Shown piece by piece: positions 44,736-56,570 of a DNA stretch of 64,000 nucleotides. Source of the stretch: Eriocheir sinensis. Taxonomy: Eukaryota; Arthropoda; Malacostraca; Decapoda; Varunidae. Within the stretch, counting starts at the first letter, position 1. The number at the start of each line of letters is the position of its first letter. The DNA lies in the NCBI RefSeq assembly GCF_024679095.1, contig NC_066544.1:4548524-4612523 (forward strand), read 5' to 3'. The position numbers and the translations under genes were made by a program. The notes beneath the pieces were generated by a model. The model was given only the letters and a program-made list of their open reading frames with translations, was not told the origin of the DNA and did not search any database.

Positions 44736-44799
44736 AGTGGAGGGACGCTCACTCTTGCAGGACGAGACTAGAGGCGGTGATGCTGCAGAGGGTCACCTG

Positions 44800-44924
44800 T
44801 TTTTTTTTTTTTTTTTTTTTTTTACGTCTTTGCCAGTTGCCCCGGTTGGCATCTTCCTGGTGGGGCCTGATGGTCGGCCCAGCCCGTTCTGGCCCAGGCG
44901 AGTGTTTATAGTGGCGCCATCTTG
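44800..44924 (-). mobile_element. Retroelement 3' tail, antisense (family member A)
   Basis: The minus strand reads GGCGCCACTATAAA, then CGCCTGGGCCAGAACGGGCT, GGCCGACCATCAGG, CCAACCGG, ACGT and a 24-base A run (T at 44800-44823). The landmark order matches 10113-10348 and 56571-56692. This 5'-truncated copy has no coding content visible. Confidence 0.75.
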
Positions 44925-44999
44925 CGTCTCCTCTTACCTGTGCTTACGTATACAAGGTGCCAAGGTGGGTGTGGACGTCAGGTGGGTGTCTTGGTGGGT

Positions 45000-45160
45000 A
45001 TGGGGGTGCGAGAGAGAGAAGGGAAGGTAGGGGGTGAGGGGTGGAGTAGCTGAGGAGGCAGTGGAAGGGAGAGAAGGTAAGGGGTGAGGGGTAGAGAGGT
45101 AGGTGGGCAGTTGAAGGGAGGGAAGATAAGGAGGTGAGACGTGGAGGGGTAGGGGAGAAA
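45000..45160 (+). repeat. G-rich ~50-bp repeat, three units
   Basis: GAAGGTAGGGGGTGAGGGGTGG and variants recur near 45020, 45071 and 45122. Confidence 0.75.
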
Positions 45161-45430
45161 GTGACGATAACCCAGTATTGTTAAAACACTTCGGCGCCCA
45201 AGCACACACATTTGACAAGGTTTTCGTAGGAGTTGTGTGCATTTTCATGGGGATAGTTTTACGGCCCTGGTGGTAGTGTGATGAAGCTTCTATACCATGA
45301 ACGTGAAAAAAAACACTCATGAGAACCCGATTAATCTCCTTTTCAGCCTTTGGAAATAGTTTGAATTCTGACATTAGTGTTAAGTCATAGTGAATAGTAC
45401 TGACTGCTCTAGGTACATAAATACGCACAG
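45160..45430. other. Unique block, possible interspersed repeat
   Basis: Compact GC-balanced sequence (TTAAAACACTTCGGCGCC near its start) unlike its neighbours. It has no TIR or poly(A) that I can define. Confidence 0.3.
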
Positions 45431-45571
45431 GGGAGGCAGAGTTTGATGGAAATAGATGTCAGGTTCTGGAGAGCTGCTGATGTGTTGCGGATTGTCTTAA
45501 TAGTATATAGGTTCTCGTCCTCATCTCTTCTTTTCCTCTCTTTCTTCAGCTTTCTTTTCTTCTGCTTTATT

Positions 45572-45667
45572 TTCTTCTTCTTCTTCTTCTTCTGCTTCTT
45601 CTTCTTCTTCTTCTTCTTCTTCTTCTTCTTCTTCTTCTTCTTCTTCTTCTTCTTCTTCTTCTTCTTC
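45572..45667 (+). repeat. (CTT)n microsatellite
   Basis: CTT triplets with one CTG interruption at about 45591. A short (CAT)n follows at 45768-45805. Confidence 0.96.
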
Positions 45668-45849
45668 GTTTTATACATATTCTACTTTTATTTCCTTCTA
45701 TTATTCCTCCTCCTCCTCCTAACGTCCTTCTTATACACTTCCCCTTCTTCTTTCTTGTCACTACTACCATCATCATCATCATCATCACCATCACCATCAT
45801 CATCACTTCAACTCACCTATCACGTTCTCACCTGCCTTCCCCTCTCTAA

Positions 45850-46112
45850 TAATTAACAGGTTGGGTCGGACGCTCGTACACAAACTAAATGGCTTCATGA
45901 GCATAAAGGCAAGTCATGCGACACGACCTTTCATCCAATTTGTTTGCCATTAGCCGATTTTTTTTCTTAGACACTTTGTTAACAGGGTCATTTATATCCA
46001 TCAGAAACAAGGGCAAAAAAGGTATTGGAAAGTAAAAGTAAGTAAGTTATCGGTAGCTCGGGCCTTAATTAGCAAACAGGTGACGTCATGCTGCAGGTGT
46101 GCCGGAGGATGG
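45850..46112. promoter_or_regulatory. Candidate regulatory island with CRE and homeodomain site
   Basis: Unique DNA with TTAATTAG (46065-46072) and the perfect CRE palindrome TGACGTCA (46081-46088). The CRE overlaps the E-box CAGGTG (46077-46082). It lies directly upstream of the longest CT array. Motif evidence only. Confidence 0.27.
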
Positions 46113-46113
46113 G

Positions 46114-46451
<338 letters not shown>

Positions 46452-46679
46452 GTGACCCGTCAACTGCACACTCCCCTCCCTGCAATCCACCCCGTCCCCT
46501 TGTATCTAATCCCTTCCCCAGATCCCTTATCCCTCCCTCCTGGCGACCCTAACTTGTTTCCCGACATTTATAAGCTGCCAGTGCATGCGACGAGTTATTT
46601 ATACATTGAGACCGATTCCGACGTGTGTACTCCGTCCCGTTCACGCTCCCACTACTACAGCTTCAAGGATGGAAGGAGG

Positions 46680-47140
46680 GGGGGAGGAAACATCGGAGGG
46701 AGTGGTTGAAGATTACAGAGGATTAATGAGAGAAAAAGAATTGAAGCGTGTGGTTGGCGATAACTATAAGGGAGGAAGGACTGAATAGATTTGTTCAAGG
46801 CTTACTGAGAGGAGAATGATTGGAGGTAGTAACGAGGGAGGAGGCAAGGGATGACTGCATGCATGACGAGGGAAGGATTGGAGGGAGAGGTTGAGGGTTA
46901 CAGAGGAAGGAAGCATTGGAGAGAAGGACAGAGGGTTACAGAGGAGTGGAGTGGAGGGACGAAGGGAGAGACAGAGTGTTACTGAGGGAGGAGGGATTGG
47001 AGGGACAGTGTTACAGAGAGGTAGAGGTTTGGAGGGATGGACAGAGAGCTACAGAGGGAGGAAGGATTGGAGGGAGTGGTTGAGAATTACTAAGGGGAGG
47101 AGGGATCGCAGGGAGGGGCAGGGTGTTACAGAGAGGGGGG
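46680..47140 (+). repeat. ~40-bp purine minisatellite, about eight units
   Basis: GGATTGGAGGGA and GGTTGAGGGTTACAGAGG words recur with variants at roughly 40-base intervals, most clearly 46870-47135. Confidence 0.8.
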
Positions 47141-47214
47141 GGGGACGCGGGAGGGCGCCGCGTCCTTGGCCGCGGATGGCAGGGCGGCGTTCGACTGACG
47201 TGGTCATAATTAGA

Positions 47215-47910
47215 TTGTCGTTCAAGCCTGGCGTGTACCCTCACCTGCCTGCCTACCTGCCTTGTCCGCCGCCCTGCCTCCCTGACTCCCTTGTGTTCAT
47301 CTCCCTTACCTGCTCGCCTACCCACGCACCGCCTACCTCCATGCCATGCAACTGTCGGCGTACCCACAAAAGCATGCTTACTACCTCTCTACATACTTAC
47401 CTTTCCACCTAACAACCTTACTATTGCCTACCTACCTGTATGCCTACCAGCCTTACTTGATATCTTTACATACTTACCTACCTGCCTATCAACTTTACAA
47501 TCTTAACACCTATTTTCTTACTTACCTGTCAGCCTTACAATCTCTCTGCCTACTTACCTACCTACCTACAAACTTTACTACCTTTCCACTTATTTTCTTA
47601 CTTACCTGTCAGCCTTACAACCTCTCTGCCTACTTACCTACCTACCTACAAACTTTACTACCTTTCCACTTATTTTCTTACTTACCTGTCAACCTTACAA
47701 GTTCTCTACCTACTTACCTGCCTGCCTATTAACCTTATTACCATTCCATCTACTTACCAATCTACACAGGGACCTTACCACCTTTTCACCTACTATTTTG
47801 TCTACCTACCAACATTAATTCCTACTTCCGTACTTACCTATGTATCTATCAGCCTCTGCATCTATTTACCTGTCTATCTACTTATCTACCAGTCATTAAG
47901 TATCTCTTGT
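47215..47910 (+). repeat. CTTACCTACC-type repeat with 80-bp units
   Basis: Clearest at 47521-47700: CTTACCTGTCAGCCTTACAA recurs at 47521 and 47601, with a CAACC variant at 47681, exactly 80 bases apart. The flanks are more diverged copies of the same words. Confidence 0.9.
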
Positions 47911-48134
47911 CATCCATACACAGATAGACATACATGCATAAACGTTACGAACAGACGATATTTGTTTTGTTGAAGTTATTGATTGCTCTTAATTCATCTG
48001 ATAAGTTCAAGTGTTCATTTCTGCAAGGTTTCGATGTTTAAACTTAAGTGATATTGATACTAACTTTATCGGCTTTATGTAAATAGCTAAAAGAAGCCAC
48101 ACTTGATTTTTGTTCTCATTTATTACAAACTTTT

Positions 48135-48347
<213 letters not shown>

Positions 48348-48589
48348 TACACACACATAAAAAATACAAGCAAGGAATGTGATGGACAAAATACAACCAT
48401 ACATACTTTTTTCCCTCTCCCTTTCCTTCCCTCCCTCGCCTCCCCGGTCCCCCACGCGTCAACCTGTAATTTGAGCGGACATTACAAGTTTGGGACACTG
48501 TCAAAGACTATCATTAGCCGTGTCCCGACGTCGCCCTGTCCCCGCGTGTCCCAGGCTGATGGTCCGGGGCAGAGAGGGAAGGGAGAGGA

Positions 48590-48900
48590 GATGCCGTGAA
48601 AGAGAGGAATAAAAGGAGGAGAGAAGAGGAACGTAGCCCGAGGGAAAGAATGGATGTATAGGGTAATAAAAGGAGGAATGTGAAGAGGTATGAGATTAAA
48701 ATGATTAGGAGTAGTAAGGGAAATGGGAAGGTGTGTGAAAAGGGAAGAATAAAGATGAGAACCAGGGAAGGAGAGGAAAAGAGGGATATAGATGTGAGGA
48801 TATAAAGAGATGATGAGCAAAGGGAAAGACGGACAGGTAAAAGATAGCGACGTGCACACCTTTCCTATTGTTCCCAGGTAAAAAAAAGATAGGTTTGAAT
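48590..48900 (+). repeat. Purine-rich tract
   Basis: GGAAAGAG-type DNA without a regular period. Confidence 0.65.
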
Positions 48901-49049
48901 TTTGAGTAAGAATTTGATTTTCTCTTAAAAGCGATAGTTTTTGTTGGTGTATTATAATCCTTTGTGTGTGGTGGGTGGGGAAGGAGAGAGAGAGAGAGAG
49001 AGAGAGAGGGGGGTGGGGTTGGAGAGGGAAATAGGTCATAACGAGCGGA

Positions 49050-49830
49050 ACTATGCTGTCATGTTTCCTCACCCCCATCCCTTCACCCTTCACCCTTACC
49101 CCCTTTCATTCTCATCCCTTCTCCTCCCCCCCTTATCTCCCTTCACCCCTACCCTTCTCCCCCTTCTACCTCTCCCTCACCTCTGGCCCTTCCCCCTTCA
49201 TCTTCCTCATCCTTGTCTCTCCCTTTCCCTTCTCACCCCTTCCCCTCTCTTAATCTCCCTTCTCCCGGTCCTTTCTCTCTCGCTTTCCCCATTCATCTCC
49301 CTCATTCTTGTCTCCCTTTCCTTTCTCATCCTTTCTCCTCTCCCTCTTATCTCCCTTCACCCTTACCCCGTCCCCCATTCTCCCTGTCCCTCCTTCTCTC
49401 TCTTTCCCCTTTCATCTCATTCACCCCTGTCTCAACTCTTCCTTTTCACCCTTTCCTCTCCTTTTTATATCCCTTCCTCCTTCCCCTTTCCCTGTGTCCC
49501 TGTCCCTCCTCCTCCTCTCGAAATTTCCCTCATCCCTGTTTCTCCCTTTTCCATCTTACCCATTCCCATCTCCTTTACCTAAATACATTTCTCCTTTACT
49601 TCCTTCCTGCTGTTTCAATATATCTCATTTCCCATTCTTCCCATTTTCACCCATGTGTATTTTTTTTCTCCCTCGCTTCTCTGTCTCATCTTCACTCGTC
49701 CCCTCACCCTCCCCTTCTCCTTGTCCCTCCTCCTCTCCTTCCCCTTTCGTCTCCCTCATCCTTGTCTCTCTCTCCCTCTACTCTCTCCCTTTGCCCCGCC
49801 CTTCCTCAAAGACTCACGGTCCATTAAATA
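49050..49830 (+). repeat. Polypyrimidine degenerate minisatellite
   Basis: CCCTTTCATCTCCCTCA(T/C)CC(T/C)TGTCTC and related words recur about every 60-110 bases. The segment is almost purine-free for 780 bases. Confidence 0.75.
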
Positions 49831-49887
49831 CTTTCCAATTTAGTCTTTGTTCCTGCGCTGCGTCCTTGCCCTCGCCACGCTTCTGGA

Positions 49888-49914
49888 GGAGGAGGAGGAG
49901 GAGGAGGAGGAGGA
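49888..49914 (+). repeat. (GGA)n microsatellite
   Basis: Nine GGA triplets. Confidence 0.9.
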
Positions 49915-50400
49915 AAGGGTGTCATGCTTTACCTGACAGGACTGAATTTTCCCTTTGTTGAACTGCTTTTTTTTGTTTGTTTTTGTATCTTTCGTTTATT
50001 TTTTTGTTGTCTGTGATTTATGTGTAGTTGGGGTGTTTATGTTGTTAGTGTGTCTGTTTTTTGTTGTTGTTTTTACGGTAATGGAAGCAGCTCAAGGGCA
50101 AAAAAAATTATTGAAAAAAGCTCACTAATCACTGCTCCTATATAAAAGATTAAAGAGCTCACTAATCTCTAAAAAAGGGAGGTCAATTTCTGGAGATGTT
50201 ATTAGGTCATGTCTAGAATTTTTACTAGTGTTATTTTTTTCATATATGTAATCAAGGTGTATATAATGATCTTTAGTTTGTTAGATTTCTCGAGGTTTAT
50301 TTATTATCATTTAAGTTTGTTTATGATACTATTTTCTTTTCTTTTGTGCATTTTGTTTTTTCATGCTCATTTCTGCTTGTATTTTTATTTCTCTTCAACT
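49915..50400. other. T/G-rich and AT-rich DNA; possible dispersed-repeat remnant
   Basis: TTTTTACGGTAATGGAAGCAGCTCAAGGGCAAAAAAA (split here as two words, 50070-50107) and the repeated AGCTCACTAATC (about 50118 and 50155) resemble a common crustacean interspersed repeat from memory. Unverified. Confidence 0.25.
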
Positions 50401-51135
50401 TTTTTTCCCACGCACCCAGAATATTTACACCCCCCCCATCATTTCGTATCTCTAGTCACGCCACCCTCTTATCTCTCCCATTGTACACGGCTTTGTCTTC
50501 TTCCTCTCCTACACTCTCGTTCGCATCATAGTGTTCCGTTTCTTCACCCAATCATTACAACCAGCACTGCCTCGTCTCACCCGTCACCCGTATCACCTTT
50601 TTACCTTACCGTTTACCTTCGTCTCTTTACTCGAGGCTTACCTCTCCGTTTACTTTATCTTTCCTTAGTTCTCTTTCCTTTACTTCCTCTTATTTCAGTG
50701 TCTCATTTTCTATCCTTCCCTTTTTCACCATTTCTGTCTCTCTCTATCCATCTATCAGTTTTCTCATCACGTACACACCCTCACCCAGCCATTCCCTTTA
50801 CTTAATGTCCCCTCTTCCATCTCTCCCTCCCTCTCTCCCTCCCTTACTCCCTACCTCCCGTTCTCTTTCCCCTCCCCCAGGCAACCCTTCCCCCCTCACC
50901 TTAGCCGCTTGTCACGTCGTCTGATAACAGTGAAAAGACTCGCTTCCGGATGATCCAGTCGTTTGGACACATTCTTTCCCACCATACCTGCCGTTCACCT
51001 CCCTCTGCCTCTTCCTTCTCATTCTCCCCCTCCTCCTCCTCCTCCTCCTCCTTCTCCTCCTCATAGTTTTCCTTCCATTCCCTTCCATATGCCCGTTTTA
51101 CGTCTTCCTCTTCCCTTTCTCTCTTCTTATATTCT
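50400..51135. repeat. Pyrimidine-rich tract
   Basis: Degenerate C/T DNA with a short unique segment (50890-51000) and CTC triplets at 51026-51060. Confidence 0.65.
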
Positions 51136-51143
51136 TCACTAGT

Positions 51144-51276
51144 TATGCAGTTAAATAGTTAGCTTAATAGTTAGTCAAAAAGTTAGTTAGATAGTAAGTT
51201 AGTTAGAGTTAGTTAGTTAGGTGGTTAGATAGTTAGTTAGAGAGTTAGTTAGTTAGGTTAGTAAGATAGTTAATGG
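51144..51276 (+). repeat. Degenerate (TTAG)n tetranucleotide
   Basis: AGTTAGTTAG units with substitutions. TTAGG occurs only sporadically, so this is not a telomere array. Confidence 0.9.
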
Positions 51277-51344
51277 GTGATCCATTTTCAGTATTTTGTA
51301 TTTTTATATCATCCTTTTTGGTGTTCTGTGCTGGTCTGGAAGAA

Positions 51345-51527
51345 CCATGTTATCCCTTGAGAAGACTCACCCATAAATTTGAAGATCGGTAAAAGTTGGA
51401 TAAATTCAAGTTCAGGAAGGAAAACGGCAAGAACTGGTTCACGAACAGGGTAGTGGATGCGTGGAACAAACTGAGCAGTTATATAGCTGAGGCAAGCACA
51501 ACTGAAAAAAGTTGGAATAGAGGTTAG
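51345..51527 (+). pseudogene. Decayed LINE reverse-transcriptase C-terminal fragment
   Basis: From 51405 the frame reads FKFRKENGKNWFTNRVVDAW, then NKLSSYIAEASTTEKSWNRG to TAG at 51525. FxNRVVDxWNKLPxxVVEAST is the signature C-terminal tail of CR1/L2-group LINE reverse transcriptases. Here the P is lost and the upstream part (51345-51404) is already unreadable. Only about 40 codons remain. It belongs to a different subfamily from the copy at 41078, which reads FFFNRVVNVWNSLP. No clean 3' end or target duplication is seen. Confidence 0.75.
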
Positions 51528-51663
51528 TTGTATTTATGGATGGGAAATGAATATGGTGACCTCTTGCAGTCTCCTTATATCCTTGAGTATCCTTGTGTAT
51601 TCCTCACACACTAATCCCATACTTATACTAATATGATTCTGCACCTCAGCACTCATCTTCCTG

Positions 51664-51785
51664 TCTCCTCCTCCTCCTCCTCCTCCTCCTCCTCCTCCTC
51701 CTCCTCCTCCTACTCTTCCTCCTCCTCCTCCTCCTCCTCTTCCTCCTCTTTCTCTTCCTCTTCTTCCTCCTTCTCCTCATCCATA
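51664..51785 (+). repeat. (CTC)n microsatellite
   Basis: CTC triplets, clean to 51711 and then with CTT variants. Followed by pyrimidine-leaning DNA to about 52240. Confidence 0.92.
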
Positions 51786-52286
51786 TTTCCTTCATTCGTC
51801 ATTCGCTTCCCTTTCTTTCCTATTAGATTCTTCATTCCTCACGTCCTTTTCGCACACTTACATTGTTATTACTCTGCGCCTCACAACTCCCTCCCTTTCA
51901 TGTCTTCTTCTTGCATCTCATCTCACCCATTCCTTATAACATCTGTCTTTCCTTATCTTTGTCTCGTCTCACATTTCCATCCGTTTGTTGTCTCATCTTT
52001 TTTCCTCCTTTCTTCTGTTCCATGTTCTATTATCTCTTTCACCTATCGGGATAGATTATCATCGTTTTGACTCGTTCCATATTTTTTCTCGCATTTGCAT
52101 CACTTTCTCCTACTTCAAAGCATCCGTCGTCTAAGTTACAGGTCATTTTCCTCCGATTTGTATCTTTATCTATTTCCACACCTCTATACCCCGTTTAAAG
52201 TTATCTGCTGTCCTTCTCATGTGATATATTTGTGTACATTTATATCTGTATCTGAGAAAGTCACATGCCTGTATTTTGACTTTCAG

Positions 52287-52354
52287 GTTGATGGATGGAC
52301 ACTGAAAGGAAGTAATAAGAGGCGGAAACATTCACCTGCACCGGAAACAAACAG
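52287..52354 (+). CDS. Candidate internal host exon, 68 bp, unrecognised product
   Basis: An acceptor-like TGTATTTTGACTTTCAG ends at 52286 and a perfect donor ACAG|GTAAGTA follows 52354. Only one of the three frames is open across the 68 bases: VDGWTLKGSNKRRKHSPAPE followed by TN and a split codon. The other two frames stop within 20 bases. The peptide is basic (KRRKH, a possible nuclear-localisation-type cluster), but I recognise no domain. The sequence is not repetitive and sits between pyrimidine DNA and a purine minisatellite. No neighbouring exon can be linked, so this rests on the paired splice consensus plus the open frame and could still be chance. Confidence 0.35.
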
Positions 52355-52535
52355 GTAAGTACAGATTCTCATCCAGTTCTAAGCTAACGAGAATAAACAT
52401 AACATATGGACTCACCTGCACTTAGAGATAATAGAGCCGAGACACAGTAATTGTCATACTCATACAGGTAACCAGGTAGAGAGAGCCTGAAGGTAAGGAT
52501 AAAAGAGACTATAAAAAATCTGCGTCATTAGGTAT
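52355..52535. other. Unique DNA after candidate exon
   Basis: Non-repetitive sequence with several CACCTG words. It may be intronic if the exon is real. Confidence 0.35.
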
Positions 52536-52539
52536 TTAG

Positions 52540-53180
52540 GTTGATAGATAGGGAGGGAGGGAGGTGTAGGAGTATACGGGAGGGTAGGAAGGTAAGGATG
52601 TAGGATGTATAGGATAGATAAGGATGAGGATAAGGAAGGGATAAGGAAGACAGGGAGAGCTAGGAGGAGGAGGAAGGGAGGGGAAATGAGAGTAAAACAA
52701 AGAAAGAAAGGGAACGAAAGAGAGGAAGCAAGAAAGGTGGAAAGGAAGGAAGGAAGAAAGAAAGAGAGAAAGACAAAAAAGAAAGAGAGACAGACAGATA
52801 GGAAAAGGTGTAGGTAAGGTAAGGTAAAATGGACAGTAGAAGGTAAATGTAGGTCTGTACGGGAGGAAGCACAGGGTAGGTAAAGATGTAGGGAGAATAG
52901 GGAGAAAGACAGATAGGGAACGCAGTAGGTAGGGTAAGATATAGGTGGGATAGGAGAAAGACAGGTAGGGAAGGCTAGGTAAGGTAAGATATAGGTAGGA
53001 TAGAGAAGGAGACAGTAGTTCTGGGTAGATAGGTAAGGACGTAGATAGGTATAGGGAGAAAGACAAGTAGGGAAGGCTAGGTAACGTAAGGTATAGATAG
53101 TGGAAAGGAAGGAGACATAAGTTCAGATAGGTATAGGCAGAAAGACAGGTAGGGAAGGCTAGGTAAGGTAAGGTATGGAG
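52540..53180 (+). repeat. Purine-rich minisatellite with GGTAGGGAAGGCTAGGTAAG units
   Basis: GACAGGTAGGGAAGGCTAGG and AAGGTAAGATATAGGTAGGA words recur irregularly (clear at about 52960, 53065 and 53145). The first part (52631-52802) is also duplicated at 53482. Confidence 0.8.
52631..52802 (+). repeat. Dispersed direct duplication, copy 1
   Basis: GGATAAGGAAGACAGGGAGAGC, AAATGAGAGTAAAACA and AACGAAAGAGAGGAAG occur in the same order here and at 53482-53638, too specific for chance purine similarity. Confidence 0.85.
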
Positions 53181-53215
53181 GACGGTGGAAGGGAGTAAAT
53201 AATTGTATAGCTAGG

Positions 53216-53480
53216 GGCGAGGCGACGGTCGTGGAGGTAATGAGGGAGTGTGTGCCGGCGACGGTCGGGCCGCGGCGACAAACACGGAGTCTCGCGCCCC
53301 CTTCACACGGCCGATGGCATGGTGGAGGGCGATGTCACTTTGTCCACGGGAGACACTGATGGCGGGGTGGGCAGCTGCGGGGGAAGATTGATGGCCGCGG
53401 CGGTGGTGGTAGTGGAGCTGGAGGTGGTGGTGATGGTGGCGGTGGTGGAGGTGGCAGTGGTGTTGTGTTGGATTGGGTGA
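53216..53480. other. CpG-rich island and GGT-type triplets
   Basis: Unique CpG-rich DNA (53216-53395) leads into GGTGGT/GGA triplets (53396-53465). No gene is recognised. Confidence 0.4.
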
Positions 53481-53481
53481 C

Positions 53482-53638
53482 GGATAAGGAAGACAGGGAG
53501 AGCAAGGAGGAGGAGAAAGGAAAGGGAAATGAGAGTAAAACAGACAAAGAGAGAAAGAAAACGAAAGAGAGGAAGAAATAAAGGAAGAAAGGGAGGAAGA
53601 AAGAAAGAAAGAGAGACAGACAGACAGACAGACAAACA
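53482..53638 (+). repeat. Dispersed direct duplication, copy 2
   Basis: Partner of 52631-52802. It ends in a cleaner (GACA)n run (53613-53636). Confidence 0.85.
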
Positions 53639-53875
53639 GACCGAGGTGGTGGTAATTTAGCTGCTTAGGTGAATTAAAGTACGAGATAAAAGTAAGAAGA
53701 ATGTAAAGTATTGTCATTTGGTCAGTTAACAACCCGTGTTTTACGAGTGACGAATGGCAGTTATGATAATCGGAGAGAGAGAGAGAGAGAGCAGTTAAAT
53801 GTTATAACTACATTTATATTGAGTAAGAACCTGAAATTCCACTTATTATAATTTCCATGAACATTCAGACCCATC

Positions 53876-53877
53876 AT

Positions 53878-53913
<36 letters not shown>

Positions 53914-53930
53914 TATCATCATCATCATAA
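53876..53930 (+). repeat. (CAT)n microsatellite
   Basis: CAT/ATC triplets with one ATT variant. Confidence 0.94.
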
Positions 53931-53939
53931 TCGTGGTTC

Positions 53940-54281
53940 TTTCTTTAATAATGTTCCTCTAATACAATTTCTTATTTTCAAACCATTTCATCCTCTGTTG
54001 AGCTTTTCTTCGTCATCACTGTTTCCCTATTCCTCTGTTTTCCTTGCACCTCACCTCCTCTCTTTCTTTATCTTCCCTCTCCTTTCCCCCTCTCTGTCTG
54101 TCTTTTTAGGATTCCTCTCACTCAGCCTTGATCTCTTCTCTCCATATACACAAGCCCTCCTCCTTCCCCTCTTCCTCCCTCTCTCTCCCTCCCTCTCTCA
54201 CTTCTCTCCCTCTCTCCTCACCACTCTGTCATTGTTTATCATCCCTCTCAACCCCCTCTCACCACCCTCTCACCACCACCC

Positions 54282-54329
<48 letters not shown>

Positions 54330-54330
54330 A
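53940..54330 (+). repeat. Pyrimidine tract ending in (CT)n
   Basis: CTTTCC-type DNA, with clean CT at 54286-54327. Confidence 0.8.
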
Positions 54331-54339
54331 AGTCACCGA

Positions 54340-55030
54340 AGCTCAAGTAAACAGCTCAAAAAAAAAATAATCGTTCAAAGTATCAACATCTTCCTCCCTG
54401 TCATTACCTCCCGCCGCCCGTTTTCTTACTCGGAGGTAGACTGAAGGAGATCCGTCATCCCTCTCCCTCTGCTCCTGCTCCTGAACGCTTCCTTTTACGC
54501 TGTGACGGGAGACGGACGCTGAAGTGAGGGTAATGGACGTGCATTTTGGTTTGCATCATACACATTTGCTCCTCTTCCCACTTCTTTCGGTCGTAAATTA
54601 TTGGTTAGACATTCTTCTCGCTGGTCGTCGCTTCCTCTCCTCTGGTATATACGTAGTACACCCTCACTCCTACTCTCTCCCTCTCTCCCTTTCTCTCTCT
54701 CTCTCTCCCTCTCTCTCTCTCCGTGGGTTTTGTAAGGCGTCCTGTGTAGTTACTGTCAGGCACTTCTTGTTTAGTGCATCATGGAGGTTATATGTTATAA
54801 TCTTATTTAGCTTGCCTGTCACTCCTTCCTGTGTTCCCGTGACTGTGGACTAAGCGGGCCTTCCACTTGCAGCTCCTTTCTCCCGCATTAAGCCCATGAT
54901 TAAGCCCCTCGTTTCCGTGTGTGCGCCAGGAGCGGTGGTTCCGGCCGTTTACCAGACCTGTGCTTATGTTTCCCCGTGGCCCTCGTTTTGGCTGTCTGCG
55001 CGGCGGGTGACGAGTGACAGACTGGCAGCG
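54340..55030. other. Unique mixed DNA, no gene seen
   Basis: Includes a CTCTCCCTCT stretch at 54675-54720. The remainder is unique, GC-balanced at 54840-55030. No family is recognised. Confidence 0.45.
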
Positions 55031-55540
55031 AGGACCTTGCACCACGCATACTAAACACTACACTACACTTAAAAGCAATGCACTCACCGGCCTGACAGCG
55101 ATGACTCCACACAACGCACAGTATACACACTGCGCAGCACTCCACGAGGCACAGTAAAATATGACAGCTCTCGAATACGCAACAGCCTGACAAATAAGGT
55201 CTTTTACTTTCACTATCCACACTGCGCACTTAGCGAACTGGACCGGATGATAACACTTATAAAAAGATCTGTGCAGCATGAAAATAATGCAATACGCGAT
55301 AGTTCAGGAAAAGGGGAGTTACACTATTTGCAATACACACTGTATTTAACTACACTAGCACTGCAATACACCACAGCCTGAAAGGAGGACATAAACTACT
55401 CAATCTGCATACGAACATACAGCACTATACAGCATAATTACAGTGATATAATAACCACAACACCCTCAGAAAAGGACCTTCACCATACATTACTAGAAAC
55501 AACAACTCTCACACTCTTGTTCTCTATGCAGAATGACAAT
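55030..55540 (+). repeat. Diverged tandem repeat with CACAGCCTGA words
   Basis: ACAGCCTGA, CAATACACAC, CACTGCGCA and AAGGACCT-type words recur between 55085 and 55490 at irregular spacing, suggesting an old, diverged tandem repeat. Confidence 0.5.
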
Positions 55541-55545
55541 ACTAC

Positions 55546-55582
<37 letters not shown>

Positions 55583-55640
55583 ACGCACGCACGCACGCAC
55601 GCACCCACCCACACATACACACACACACACACACAGCTCC
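55546..55640 (+). repeat. (CA)n with (CGCA)n/(CCCA) core
   Basis: CA (55546-55583), then GCAC tetramers (55585-55602), CCCA variants and CA again (55616-55636). Confidence 0.95.
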
Positions 55641-55679
55641 CCTGCAAAAATCATAACACTACTGCACCACCAAAATAAT

Positions 55680-56560
55680 ATTACCCCTACCACTATCACC
55701 ACCATCACCACTAATACCATCACCAGTACCACCTATACCACTTAACAACCATTACCACAACCACACCACCACCACCACCACCACCAAAACCATCTTCATC
55801 TCTACCACTGTCATCGTCTCTGCCCCTCCTCCGTCTGCACCATCACTAACATCACCACCACCATCATCGCTACACTACACATCACTACAGCAACAACAAC
55901 TATCTATACAACACTCCATAGCACGTAGCACCTAACTTGGCAACACTACAGCAACACAAAACACACTATCTATCTCCCAGGTTCGCGCAACTAACTCAAC
56001 ACACACAAATCTCGCGCACATAACTCAATTTATAAAGTACACACATAAATAGCGATGATTATGTACACCGCCGCACGGAGCATAAGTGTAACATGTAGTA
56101 GACGCGACGCTGCACAAACACAAGGCAAAAAACACCCCGGGATTCACACGGCCATGAAATATACATACACGCGCCACCACAAGATTATACAAACGGACGG
56201 CGGGGAGCATAAACCACGGCACACATTACACGCTTACCACCGCCGCCACCACGACCACCACCACCACTACGACCACCACCACCACCACCACCAACAACAA
56301 CAACTCCAACACCCCCAGCATTGCCATTTCACCATACTTCACTACCACAACCAATACCACCAGAATTACATTACCCCCACCACTATCACCACCATCACCA
56401 CCAGTACCATTACCACCACTAACATTACCACCATCACCAGTACCCCCTCTACCATTTAGCACCAGTACCATTACCAAAACCAGCACCACCACTAAAACTA
56501 TCTTCACCTCTACCACTGTCATCACCTCCACCATCATCACCCCCACCACCACACTATTAC
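55680..56560 (+). repeat. Degenerate ACC/ACT triplet DNA, ~880 bp
   Basis: CACCACCAT triplets at 55680-55880 and 56235-56560, with unique or AC-rich DNA between (55900-56230). CCCCCACCACTATCACCACC-type phrases near 55684 and 56370 indicate duplication. Confidence 0.8.
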
Positions 56561-56570
56561 ATTTTTTTTT

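Noticed and set aside
51144..51276. TTAG-rich repeat as a possible arthropod telomere (TTAGG)n
   Set aside because: Units are TTAG tetranucleotides with random variants; TTAGG appears only sporadically.
54803..55279. Several overlapping minus-strand frames of 70-110 codons
   Set aside because: Multiple overlapping frames of similar length, none recognised, partly in a diverged tandem repeat. Consistent with low stop density by chance.
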